This document shows, piece after piece, positions 27,507 through 36,908 of a DNA stretch of 43,757 nucleotides (its first letter is position 1; every line of letters starts with the position of its first letter). Source of the DNA: Ignisphaera aggregans (GTDB lineage Archaea; Thermoproteota; Thermoprotei_A; Sulfolobales; Ignisphaeraceae). Below the pieces are notes generated by a model that was not told the DNA's origin, did not search any database, and was given only the letters and a program-made list of their open reading frames with translations. The stretch covers positions 1 through 43,757 of the forward strand of contig DQTV01000037.1 in NCBI GenBank assembly GCA_015662595.1. The letters are read 5' to 3'. The translations under genes were made by a program, and so were the position numbers.

Positions 27507-28851
27507 TTCCACGTAGAAATGATGTCAGGGACTTCTGCTTCATTCGAACTATAGTCTCCGCTTTCTTACTCTGCACACCCAAACGTTGAGCTTCTGAAGC
27601 TTTTGGATATTGGTGATGAGATGCTAGAATCACCTTCTCTATAAAGTTATCGCGAACAGGCTCATATACATATTTAAAGAACTTGTTAGGGTCTCGCAAT
27701 ACACTTTCCGGGAATTGCTTAACATAGTTAACAGCCATTCTCCATACTACTTCGAACGGTATGAAGGTCTCAAACTTGAACCGAACTTGCTTATCAAAAT
27801 CTGTAGGTGTTTGTTCTTGACCCCCTATCGTAAACCATCCACGTGGACCTACTTCAACACCGTCTTTCACAATACCTAAACTGGTGGATTCCGAGCCCGT
27901 GGAGTGGTTTCTCATCTGCTTTTCTTTTTCTATCACTTGAGGTACACGCCATCTTCTTGAGCCATGGTATTTCAACCACGCATAGAATATAGCTCTATTC
28001 AATCCGAAGCTTTTTGCCTTCTCCATATCACCGGTGAGAAGGTAGTAACGTACGGCTTGCAGTAAGGCCATTACTTCAAATCTACCAACGATCTTCGGTA
28101 ACGTTCCACCCCTAGCTACGATCTCACTAAAACTATGTGCTTTAACCTTACCCTTTCTGAAAGCCTCTATCACTAGGTTCGCGAGCTCACGCGCTTCTCC
28201 TGACACTACATCGTTCCACTTCTTTGAATGCATGGGATTCGATATAGAACTGGAGTCCAGGGTTAAGTCATCTAATAGGTCTCTAGTTACATAGATAGCG
28301 ACATTCATGGAGTCAACGATGCTGAGAGGGGCTATCAGTTTTTCACGGCTTACAGCGTTAATCACTTTTATTCTTCCACTTGACACAAACGATATCTTCA
28401 TCAACTTATCTCGCAATGAGGATAGTATGTACTCAGAGATAAGGGATGCCGCTATCACTGGATTAGAGATTTCCTTGAAGAACTCGCTAGGAAAGGCTAG
28501 CTCATGTATCCGAATTTCAAGCCATCGACCAGTCCATACTATATAGAGGGACTTTTTAACTCCAAGATCGTACACAAAGTCACTTATAATCTTCGCGGTT
28601 TCAAGTGCTAAGGCAAACACATCCCTATCGAATTCTATCGCTATACATGGCGTTGCATACCCGCTCGTAAGCATTAACGAACCGTATACCTGACATTCAT
28701 TACTGAGCTTAGGTATATCGCTAAGCATCACTTTACTCTCAACGTTTTTACATATGGCTACACCAATACGATTTTCAAGAAATTTCTGAATTTCGTTTAA
28801 TACTTCAGGACTTGCATAGTGAGACATCGTAGTTCGCCTCAGAGTAAGCAT
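27478..28851 (-). CDS. Divergent primase-like (AEP-like) protein with C-terminal PIP-box-like peptide
   Basis: ATPCIAIEFDRDVFALALETAKIISDFVYDLGVKKSLYIVWTGRWLEIRIHE resembles AEP motif I (DxD) and the SGRGxH region; REKLIAPLSIVDSMNVAIYVT resembles the post-motif III segment; C-terminus KQKSLTSFLRGK. Confidence 0.4.
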   Translation of the reverse strand: MLTLRRTTMSHYASPEVLNEIQKFLENRIGVAICKNVESKVMLSDIPKLSNECQVYGSLMLTSGYATPCIAIEFDRDVFALALETAKIISDFVYDLGVKKSLYIVWTGRWLEIRIHELAFPSEFFKEISNPVIAASLISEYILSSLRDKLMKISFVSSGRIKVINAVSREKLIAPLSIVDSMNVAIYVTRDLLDDLTLDSSSISNPMHSKKWNDVVSGEARELANLVIEAFRKGKVKAHSFSEIVARGGTLPKIVGRFEVMALLQAVRYYLLTGDMEKAKSFGLNRAIFYAWLKYHGSRRWRVPQVIEKEKQMRNHSTGSESTSLGIVKDGVEVGPRGWFTIGGQEQTPTDFDKQVRFKFETFIPFEVVWRMAVNYVKQFPESVLRDPNKFFKYVYEPVRDNFIEKVILASHHQYPKASEAQRLGVQSKKAETIVRMKQKSLTSFLRGKVSEDSSHH

Positions 28852-29246
28852 ATCTCGAATTCAGCGATCGTAAACCACGTAACAACGCTCCGAATACCCA
28901 GACTAAATAGGTCTGGAGCGGTATAGCGATATATATTTTAACCCAGTTCAACGATCCTCTCATTGCAGTGCTTTAGCTATACATAGTGAAACCGTAGACA
29001 CGAAGTTCAACTCCTTAGACCTAGTACACAATGTCACAGCTATCACAATCCTATAATAACAACAGTCTTTAAGACTTTTGAAATAGAAAAGGAGACGATA
29101 TATGAAGTATTCAATGTTGTTTTGAGGACGCGATCTCCGTCATCTTAGCTTGCTGTAAAGGAATTCATATCTAGACTGGTAGGGGATGGTATGTTCATAG
29201 GATTGGTAGCCATAGCCATATCAATCTTAACTTGTTCATTAATCCT

Positions 29247-29702
29247 CTACCTGGAAGCGATTACCTTGGACTTAAGAACCCAGAGAGCTATAGCCATCGC
29301 GAGTGCGGCTATTGACGACATCATTAAGTCGAATGTAGTCTTTGTTAATATAGATACGAAGATCTCCCTTATCGTTACAACAAAGCCTACCTCAGCTATA
29401 CCTATTATATAGGTCTCTGGTCGCCTATGAGATACGATTATGCTTCTCATAATCTCGGCAAAGATTATCAACATAAACACGTCATTAATTAGAATCTACA
29501 GCTCCTGAATTGAAGAGCCTAAAGTAAGATTTGATAGATCGCGAACAAGGTAATAGGCTGCATAGAGGGTCATAGCAGTAGTAGCGATTATCACCATGAA
29601 TTCGATGAGCAATATCATTGACTCTCCTAGCTTGTATAGATATTTCGCTAATGACCTTAGGCCTATAGGCATAACTACAACCTTGATTTGAGTTAGCCAC
29701 AC
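29247..29702 (-). pseudogene. PsiE-like membrane protein interrupted by one in-frame TAG
   Basis: ORFs 29496-29702 and 29247-29480 are in the same frame, separated by TAG at 29496-29498: ...SSIQEL*ILINDVFMLIIFAEIMRSIIVSHRRPETYIIGIAEVGFVVTIREIF...ALWVLKSKVI. Confidence 0.65.
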
Positions 29703-29705
29703 TAT

Positions 29706-30242
29706 TTAAGTCACGGGTCTACTTAACCATAGCTCGACGCTATACCTACCACCTCTTGAGCTTACCAATGCTAAGCCACGTACATGAACAGTCTTCGGGA
29801 CTTTAACCTCAATTCTCTTCATATGCTTTAAGACCTCGTCAATTACGTGCTCTGACGCAGGTCGAGATCTGCGAGCAATAGTTATGTGGGGATAGAACGA
29901 GTATCGGTCTTGGATCTTAACAATATCCCTAAGCATTTCAAGCATTTCATTTCTAATCTTGAGCATATCGTGTTCAGCTCTAACTATAGCAACTATATTG
30001 GTCGCCTTATGTGGTGGTAACAGTTCGAGACGCTCTATTTTCAGAAGTCTGCTATGCTCTACTATCAACGTAGCTAATCTCCGTTTTATCAAATGTTGAT
30101 GATAGCTATCAACATCGCCGATAAATAGTAATGTTAAATGCTGGTTCTCTAAGGGTACCGGAGCATAGCCGTAGCGTTCAAAGTACTTGCCTATTTCGTA
30201 AAGCTTTTCACTGCTAACCATATATGCTATGAAGAGTGGCAT
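29706..30242 (-). CDS. thpR: RNA 2',3'-cyclic phosphodiesterase / 2'-5' RNA ligase family
   Basis: Two HxTx motifs: HLTLLFIGDV and HITIARRSR. Confidence 0.9.
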   Translation of the reverse strand: MPLFIAYMVSSEKLYEIGKYFERYGYAPVPLENQHLTLLFIGDVDSYHQHLIKRRLATLIVEHSRLLKIERLELLPPHKATNIVAIVRAEHDMLKIRNEMLEMLRDIVKIQDRYSFYPHITIARRSRPASEHVIDEVLKHMKRIEVKVPKTVHVRGLALVSSRGGRYSVELWLSRPVT

Positions 30243-30459
30243 GTTGGATTCCTCAGTATACCCCGTAGCGGGACTTACTTACAGATCTTTGTTTAAAGAC
30301 CAGTATCTAAGCTCTTACACTGAATAAACTTTGAGTCAAACGAGATGTAATCCGTACCCGCATTGGTATAGATACAAATCCACGCTAAAGTGCTCAGTTG
30401 AGACAATTCATTAAAAAGATAAAGCTCCGGAAATAACGTTAGGAATGGGATATTGAAAC

Positions 30460-31776
30460 ATGAACCCAATATTCTTTGTTGAGAGAATAATGTATAAGAT
30501 ATCTATGGGCGAAACAGATCTTCCTGAAGAGGTTATTAAGGAGTGTAGCACGCTTCTTGGTCAACCAACTAAGAAACTCGACGTATTGAAAAACAGGTAT
30601 AAGCAAGTTTTCAGCAGGTACATAGTTAAGCGATGCTCTAAAGTTGACAATATGGAACTGTGTTTGTACACTTTGAATCAGCGTGTACCATTCAAGTTAA
30701 TGCCTGTAACTATGTACGCTACTGGAACTATACTACTGTTTAAAGATGGAGAACCGATAGATGTAGTCGCCTACCCAATGCCAAAGGCATTAAGCTACAT
30801 GAAGACACCTGGGGTTTCTGCAGAGGAGTACGGTAGCACGATACCACGTGAGGTAAGCGTACGCTTAGATGGGTGGCAACTCAACGCATACTACAATCCA
30901 ATCTTAAAACGTTGGATCTTCGCTACACGATATGTGCTTCACAACATGTATTTTGAGCGTGGTAAACTGGTAGAGGAGCCCTTCGAAACCATAGCTAATC
31001 CGTATGTGTATGTAGCCGATAGACTTGCTGAAGAACTGGGTATATATAATGTACTGGATAGATATCGAGGATGGACATTCACCTTCGTACTGCTCGGCCC
31101 TGAACCCGCAATCACACATCCACCATATCCTCTCGGCAGCGATTACAAGCAGTACAAACTAATTCCATTGCTAGCTAGGGATAATGAAGGCAAGCTCTAT
31201 ACATGGAGTGAGACCTCCTCCCTACTAGGGATTTCCGGACCTCCACTTATCGAATGCAGGAAACTTGAAGAGCTATACGAAGATGCTAAGAAGAGACTGG
31301 ATATACGCTCATACATTGCATTTATTGACTGTGGCAATCCCGAACACCCACTTCTAATAGAGCTAGAGTCTGAGGTTTATCCGGATGCTATGAATGTTAA
31401 GTACCTATACAGTGCTAAGTCAGCAGCTATTCTGATATGCGAAGGTTATGGAGATGAGCTGGCTAATATTGTCAGCGAAGATCTAAGACCCCGTGTAGCT
31501 CAACTGAAAGAGCTTGTGATAGCGTTAGAACGAAGTCTTCTTAACATAGCATCGGATCCTAGCATGAAAGACAAGGTGACAAAGCTTGTAAATGTAGTGA
31601 ACAGCATTACGAAAAGAAATGTTATTAACCTGGATGAAGTAGTTAAGAACCTTGAGAAAGGTAATATAAAGCGCATAATTAAGAAGATAGTTGGGTCCAT
31701 TCTAGAAGACCATTCATTGGTATCAGAGGAATCTATATCCCTTATCAAACGGGTTGTTGAGGAGATTGCTCGTTGA
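30460..31776 (+). CDS. T4 Rnl1-like RNA ligase homologue with Arg at motif I
   Basis: YPMPKALSYMK (cf. RPMEKFFNL), VSVRLDGWQLNAYYNPILKRWIFATRY (motif I KxDG position reads RLDG), WTFTFVLLGPEPAI (cf. FTANFEFVAPTNRIV). Confidence 0.6.
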   Translation: MNPIFFVERIMYKISMGETDLPEEVIKECSTLLGQPTKKLDVLKNRYKQVFSRYIVKRCSKVDNMELCLYTLNQRVPFKLMPVTMYATGTILLFKDGEPIDVVAYPMPKALSYMKTPGVSAEEYGSTIPREVSVRLDGWQLNAYYNPILKRWIFATRYVLHNMYFERGKLVEEPFETIANPYVYVADRLAEELGIYNVLDRYRGWTFTFVLLGPEPAITHPPYPLGSDYKQYKLIPLLARDNEGKLYTWSETSSLLGISGPPLIECRKLEELYEDAKKRLDIRSYIAFIDCGNPEHPLLIELESEVYPDAMNVKYLYSAKSAAILICEGYGDELANIVSEDLRPRVAQLKELVIALERSLLNIASDPSMKDKVTKLVNVVNSITKRNVINLDEVVKNLEKGNIKRIIKKIVGSILEDHSLVSEESISLIKRVVEEIAR

Positions 31777-31793
31777 GTTTCCTTGCTCAAACT

Positions 31794-32957
31794 CTATCTC
31801 TTCATTATACAGCTACGCAGAGGTGGAGGATCAAATTTTGTTCTTAGTAAGAACTTCTCTATTCTATCCCTGGCCTTCTCTCTCTTTAATTGATGATCTC
31901 GTAAGAACCTTGCTACACGCTCTGCTAACACGGCTTTACACTCACCACATAGAAGGGCTCCCGTACGACAAGCTAAGTACCGTTCCTGTAGCTTCTTATC
32001 GTCTTCTTCGAACAGCATCTCGAACATTTTGAAAACCGAACACACATCAGGATTGCCACCAAGCTTCCTTTGAAGCTCAGCTGTAGGCTGACCTCCTGTA
32101 TATGCACGCAAAACTTTCTTCGCAGCTACCTCAGGAGGGTCGGTAGTGTAGATAGCGGTCTCTGGTTTCGATGCGGACATCTTACCTCCAGGGCCAAGCC
32201 CTGGAAGCAGTTTACTATGTATTTGCGTTGGTTTCGGGTAGCCCATACTAGGAGCGATATCACGTGCTATCCGCCAATAAGGATCTTGGTCTATACCAGC
32301 TGGTATAAGCACGTATGTGGGCTCACCATACAATTCTGAGGGCAAAAACGCCATAGCTATCTGAAGCGATGGGTAGAATATCATTCCGATATTGGTTGAC
32401 TCGGTGAAGCCAAAAGCTGAGCGTTGAGTAGAGAACGTTATCTTTTTTGCTACTCGTACAGCGATAGGATACAGATAACGTATATCCTCCGTATCTATGA
32501 GGATGTGTGTCCTCTTCTCGTCGAACCCCAGCGCTATGAGATCAAGAACGTTCTCATACGCATAGCTATTAGTTAATTCAATACTTTGACCCTCTTCATG
32601 CCAAAACTTCTCATCGTCTGTCATCTGGAAAAAGAGGTCAATATTCAACTTCTCTTGTAGCCACCGTGTAAATATCCACGGAAGGATATGACCTAGATGA
32701 GTGTGGCCGGACGGTCCTCTGCCCGTATAGAGCGCTGTTTTCATTCCTTTAATATAGCTCTGTAGAAACACGTCAAAGTCTCTATGGGAGTAAAACACTC
32801 GTCGACGAAGCATAAAGTGTACATCCTTTGTTATACTTCTTAAAAGCTCGATCTCGTACTCTGTAAGAGGTTTAGCTCCAAATACCTTTAACAGCCTATC
32901 ATAGTCAACAAACGCCTCCGCTTCCCACGGAGTGATGCGAATCTGATCTGATGCCAC
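31794..32957 (-). CDS. trpS: Tryptophanyl-tRNA synthetase
   Basis: TGRGPSGHTHLGHILPW (HIGH region), GGKMSASKPETAIYTTD (KMSKS region). Confidence 0.95.
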   Translation of the reverse strand: MASDQIRITPWEAEAFVDYDRLLKVFGAKPLTEYEIELLRSITKDVHFMLRRRVFYSHRDFDVFLQSYIKGMKTALYTGRGPSGHTHLGHILPWIFTRWLQEKLNIDLFFQMTDDEKFWHEEGQSIELTNSYAYENVLDLIALGFDEKRTHILIDTEDIRYLYPIAVRVAKKITFSTQRSAFGFTESTNIGMIFYPSLQIAMAFLPSELYGEPTYVLIPAGIDQDPYWRIARDIAPSMGYPKPTQIHSKLLPGLGPGGKMSASKPETAIYTTDPPEVAAKKVLRAYTGGQPTAELQRKLGGNPDVCSVFKMFEMLFEEDDKKLQERYLACRTGALLCGECKAVLAERVARFLRDHQLKREKARDRIEKFLLRTKFDPPPLRSCIMKR

Positions 32958-33027
32958 AAAGACTGACCACCATACACTGCTGGTAATGGTCTCAAATATA
33001 AAGTTGGTTCACCAAACCAAGGATAAT

Positions 33028-33095
33028 GCTCAGTGTGCCCAAACCTCCTCATCCCTATCCCTTAGGTCAGGGGCCTGCGTGGCGTCATCATAGCC
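33028..33095 (-). ncRNA. C/D-box sRNA candidate upstream of trpS
   Basis: Minus strand: C ATGATGA(33086-33092) - cgccacgcaggccc - D' CTGA - 14 nt - C' ATGAGGA(33047-33053) - ggtttgggcaca - D CTGA(33031-33034); D'-C' spacer is long. Confidence 0.55.
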
Positions 33096-33182
33096 ATAAC
33101 TCCATTTCCACACTACAGCTCTACTCTAGCTCTCGATTTTAAGATTAAGTCTGTTCTCACATAGCGAATATTTGGTGATTGT

Positions 33183-33767
33183 TTGGCGCGTATAAGGATA
33201 ACCAGATTCGATGCATTAATAATAGTGGATATGCAACGCGATTTCATGCCTGGAGGCGCACTTCCAGTGCCCGAAGCCGATACTATTGTGCCTATCATAA
33301 ACAGGTATATTCAGATTTTTGAGAATCGTGGAGCAACTGTAGTAGCTACTCGCGATTGGCATCCTGTGAATCACATATCCTTTACTACGCGTGGCGGTCC
33401 CTGGCCTCCACACTGTATACAAGGTACTAGTGGAGCTGAATTTCATCCCGATCTCGCTCTTCCCGAAAGCACTGTAATAGTCTCAAAGGCTACGGATCCA
33501 GATAAAGAGGCCTATAGTGGATTTGACGGCACTAACCTCAACAACATTCTTCGAGAAAGAGGTGTAAATAGAATATTTGTGTGCGGGGTTGCCACTAATT
33601 ACTGCGTTAAAGCAACTGCCATTGATGGAATTAAACTTGGATATACAGTGATTGTACTTCTAGATGCCGTTAAGGGTATTGACATACCTCCAGGCAGTGT
33701 AGATATGGCATTGAATGAGATGCTTGATGCGGGTATCATCCTAGCTACTCAACATGACATAGAGTGA
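33183..33767 (+). CDS. pncA: Nicotinamidase (isochorismatase family)
   Basis: IIVDMQRDFMPGGALPVPEAD, ATRDWHPVNHISF, GGPWPPHCIQGTSGAEFHPDL, VCGVATNYCVKATAID. Confidence 0.95.
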   Translation: MARIRITRFDALIIVDMQRDFMPGGALPVPEADTIVPIINRYIQIFENRGATVVATRDWHPVNHISFTTRGGPWPPHCIQGTSGAEFHPDLALPESTVIVSKATDPDKEAYSGFDGTNLNNILRERGVNRIFVCGVATNYCVKATAIDGIKLGYTVIVLLDAVKGIDIPPGSVDMALNEMLDAGIILATQHDIE

Positions 33768-33774
33768 TCTAGTC

Positions 33775-34209
33775 TTGATACTCGTAGTAAACCCCGAGAT
33801 TATCGAGGATGTAGAGAAGGTGGTTATCAACCATGACAAGCTCTGGAAGATAGTGCCTAGTGACGTAGAAGAGGTTGTGGTTTTAGCCCTCGCAAAGAAG
33901 TCAGGAAGGAAACTGGAAGTACTTAAATTCATTAGCTGTAAGAATCTGAGCTCTGACCCGTCGATGTTCATAGCCGACCCGAGCTGTGTAATTCATGTCT
34001 TAACGTTATGTAAAACTATGAACTGTGTACCCATGATAATACATAGCCATAGAGTATCGTGTATGCCTAGTGAAATGGATAGAGAAAGTATGAAGTTGTG
34101 GAACACCGTATGGCTGATAATCTCAACGAGTAGAAGGGTTGTATGTGCCTGGTTAATTGAGCAGGACGCGATACGAAGGATCGAGATTGAATATACTGAT
34201 TCACAGTGA
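33775..34209 (+). CDS. JAMM/MPN (JAB1/Mov34)-like protein
   Basis: MIIHSHRVSCMPSEMDRESMKLWNTVWLIIST resembles the HxH...S..D JAMM motif (one residue shorter than canonical). Confidence 0.6.
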   Translation: MILVVNPEIIEDVEKVVINHDKLWKIVPSDVEEVVVLALAKKSGRKLEVLKFISCKNLSSDPSMFIADPSCVIHVLTLCKTMNCVPMIIHSHRVSCMPSEMDRESMKLWNTVWLIISTSRRVVCAWLIEQDAIRRIEIEYTDSQ

Positions 34210-34278
34210 TTTGCGTGGAACCATTACCTGGAATCAGCTGTTCACTGTGCTGAGGTGGGCTGTATTCGGGGCTTAGCA

Positions 34279-35085
34279 TCAATGTCGACTTAGAAGTCTA
34301 GCGGTAATGTTCAAAATCCTTAACGCTCTCATAACGTTGTCGCTCATTTCCTCAACTGCATTGGTCGGTATGAGGCGTGGAAGTACTGTATCGGCTAAAC
34401 TCAATGAAATTGTTCGCACGTCAACCTCCCCGCCCAGATACCTGAGCTTCAGATATCCAAAACCAAAACTCTTTACATAGCTAATCTCATACGGAAATTC
34501 TATGGTTTTGTTCTTTGAAGACCATACCCTGAGCTCGACTATGTGCCTACGCTGAATCTCTCTCCCTAAAGTAAGTTGAGGTATCTTCAGGTGTAGCTCT
34601 GCAATGTCTATAACATCGCTTTCAACCTCACTACTAGCCCGTTCAACAAGTATCCTTAAATTGTTCGGAAGGAGTTTGATTATCTTCATAGCTTCAGGCT
34701 CTAGACTTAGTCTCTCAGCTATTGCCGAAGCAAGTAATAGCAATAATACCTCATCACAATCTCCGATATTTATCCCTACGACGCCATCTTGCGACATCGA
34801 CAAGACCCTGAGTGAATGTAGATCTAAGCTAAGGGACTTGGATAGAAATACGAAGTTCTCATGAACATGAAGTGTGGTTGAGGGCTCTAATGAGCCTCGA
34901 GCAACTATGTCGTTTTCTTGTACGATTAATAGAGGCAATACAACGTTGGGTATGGCGACATGGAACCTACCAACGAATGATCGTTTATTTAATGGTGCTC
35001 TACGTACTTCAAGATGTCTTAACACTTCCGCGAGCCTATCTAGAATGTATAGCACTTCGGATAAGCGTCGCAACTTCTTTCTCAA
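34279..35085 (-). CDS. Hypothetical protein
   Basis: 268 aa ORF, no recognised motif. Confidence 0.6.
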   Translation of the reverse strand: MRKKLRRLSEVLYILDRLAEVLRHLEVRRAPLNKRSFVGRFHVAIPNVVLPLLIVQENDIVARGSLEPSTTLHVHENFVFLSKSLSLDLHSLRVLSMSQDGVVGINIGDCDEVLLLLLASAIAERLSLEPEAMKIIKLLPNNLRILVERASSEVESDVIDIAELHLKIPQLTLGREIQRRHIVELRVWSSKNKTIEFPYEISYVKSFGFGYLKLRYLGGEVDVRTISLSLADTVLPRLIPTNAVEEMSDNVMRALRILNITARLLSRH

Positions 35086-35147
35086 TCTTACTACCGGGAA
35101 GTACTTACGTTATCAAGCTCTTAAGCTAAACTAAGACAGTCATCTAC

Positions 35148-35636
35148 ATGGGAAAGATCTTGTTAAGTACCATACCTAAAGCTCCAGGAATCTATGCATT
35201 AATACTGAAGGTATGTCAAACATTGAAGATAGCTATAGGATCTCTCGGTTTTACAAATTTAGAACCTGGAATCTATTGCTATATCGGTTCCGCACGAGGG
35301 TATGGGGGTCTTTATTCAAGAATTGCACATCATATACGAAAACCGAAGTCCCGAATCAGATGGCATATTGATTACCTTACTAACGACCCTTCAGTCCTTA
35401 TAGTTTCAATAGTATATGCAATCACCAATATGGATTTAGAGAGCGTATTTGCGAATAACGTTAGTGCGTCAAGGTGTTGGCGCCCTACAATTCCGCACTT
35501 TGGTGCCACAGATAAACGTGATTACACTCACCTCTACTACTGCACATGTAGCTACGAAGAATGTTTAAGAGAATTACAATTCGTATTGGAGAAACTAGGA
35601 CTAAAACCACAGACCGTAACACTCAATACTCATTAG
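35148..35636 (+). CDS. DUF123 GIY-YIG-like protein
   Basis: GIYALIL...LEPGIYCYIGSARGYGGLYSRIAHHIRKPKSRIRWHIDYL. Confidence 0.9.
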   Translation: MGKILLSTIPKAPGIYALILKVCQTLKIAIGSLGFTNLEPGIYCYIGSARGYGGLYSRIAHHIRKPKSRIRWHIDYLTNDPSVLIVSIVYAITNMDLESVFANNVSASRCWRPTIPHFGATDKRDYTHLYYCTCSYEECLRELQFVLEKLGLKPQTVTLNTH

Positions 35637-35807
35637 TTTCAGTAATCCCCTAGAGCAATCCTATGTATGAGAGTACATGCTTAATACGACGACCTATCAT
35701 CGCTAACGAAACGCACTATCATGATGAGATGGTTACTGGGATGCCGCAGCATATCTAAGCAATGTATCTAGACTGAAGTTAGCTGAAGTTAGAGGAGGGT
35801 TTTGACG

Positions 35808-36839
35808 TTACTCCAGTATCTCACGACCACTAACTAATTGTACCCCTAAGCGATACATCGACTCTCTAATGGTACGAGAGTCAATCTTACTAAGCTTATG
35901 CGATAGCTCTAGGGGTATCGGGTAACCGGCCGGAGCTATCTTAGCAAGCCTAAGTGCTATATCCTCAATTGTATCGAGGATCTGTGTACTAAAGGATGAG
36001 AGTTGAAATGCTGGGCCTCCGCTCACTAACCTCATGTACGTTACTATCAATGTATCGAGCTCATAAGCTCTTAACTTACTTACTTCTACCTTCAATATCC
36101 GTGACAGTTCATCGGATTTCAATACTATCGGAACGCTAAACCCTGATTCTGAGTATGGATAGAGTTTAAAGAGTCTCGCAAGTTCAAGTACATAGAGATC
36201 AGGGTAATCTTTAATTCCGTAGAAACTTGCACCAGAGTTCTTAGCTATGAAGAGTGTTATGGTATTGCGATTGAGAAACGCAAGCGTTTGGAGTCTCATC
36301 TCCACAAGTTCGCCTACTGAATAACATCCATACGTGGCCGAACATATTCGCACATTCCTTACTTTCTTAAACCTATCCATAGTGAAAGATATGGCAGACC
36401 CATCAATTAGTACAAATGGCTTCTCACTCGCGTACCTAACAGCTTGCTTAAGTAGGTTTAGCTCTACGCATTGCGCATAGAGAGCCAACACCTTCTTTGG
36501 CGCTATTTTTCTCATACCAGCTACGTCATACATTCCAGGAAACTCAATGGTACCAACATCACCTATTCTAATGAATTTAGTATCATCACCGTGTGCTAGC
36601 GCTACACCCTGAACTACATATATGAGGCCTAGCCTAGTCTCTACAATAGTAAAGCTGGAGTCCGCAGCCACAACCTTACACGTATCACTATGCTTCTTAA
36701 CGTCTATCACGGTCCATCTCAGCTTGTTAACTACAATGCTCTTCAGCTCATCAAATCGATGTCTAGTATCGTCATAGAATTGCTTGGCAAACTGTAGAAG
36801 CGCTTTCTCAAGCTCAGGAAATATAGGCACAGCCGACAC
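35808..36839 (-). CDS. NurA-domain protein (no adjacent HerA)
   Basis: VVAADSSFTIVETRLGLIYVVQGVAL and FVLIDGSAI acidic motifs. Confidence 0.7.
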   Translation of the reverse strand: MSAVPIFPELEKALLQFAKQFYDDTRHRFDELKSIVVNKLRWTVIDVKKHSDTCKVVAADSSFTIVETRLGLIYVVQGVALAHGDDTKFIRIGDVGTIEFPGMYDVAGMRKIAPKKVLALYAQCVELNLLKQAVRYASEKPFVLIDGSAISFTMDRFKKVRNVRICSATYGCYSVGELVEMRLQTLAFLNRNTITLFIAKNSGASFYGIKDYPDLYVLELARLFKLYPYSESGFSVPIVLKSDELSRILKVEVSKLRAYELDTLIVTYMRLVSGGPAFQLSSFSTQILDTIEDIALRLAKIAPAGYPIPLELSHKLSKIDSRTIRESMYRLGVQLVSGREILE

Positions 36840-36908
36840 CCTTCCAACTAGTTAGGTTTAGATGTTGACACCTATTAGGAGTCGCACACACGTTACTAGC
36901 GGTGCATC

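Noticed and set aside
29191-29412. 73 aa plus-strand ORF (MFIGLVAIAISILTC...)
   Set aside because: Antisense to the better supported PsiE-like gene; hydrophobicity expected from the antisense of a membrane protein
35700-35780. ATGATGA with downstream CTGA in an intergenic region
   Set aside because: Spacing far beyond 12-14 nt and no matching C' box
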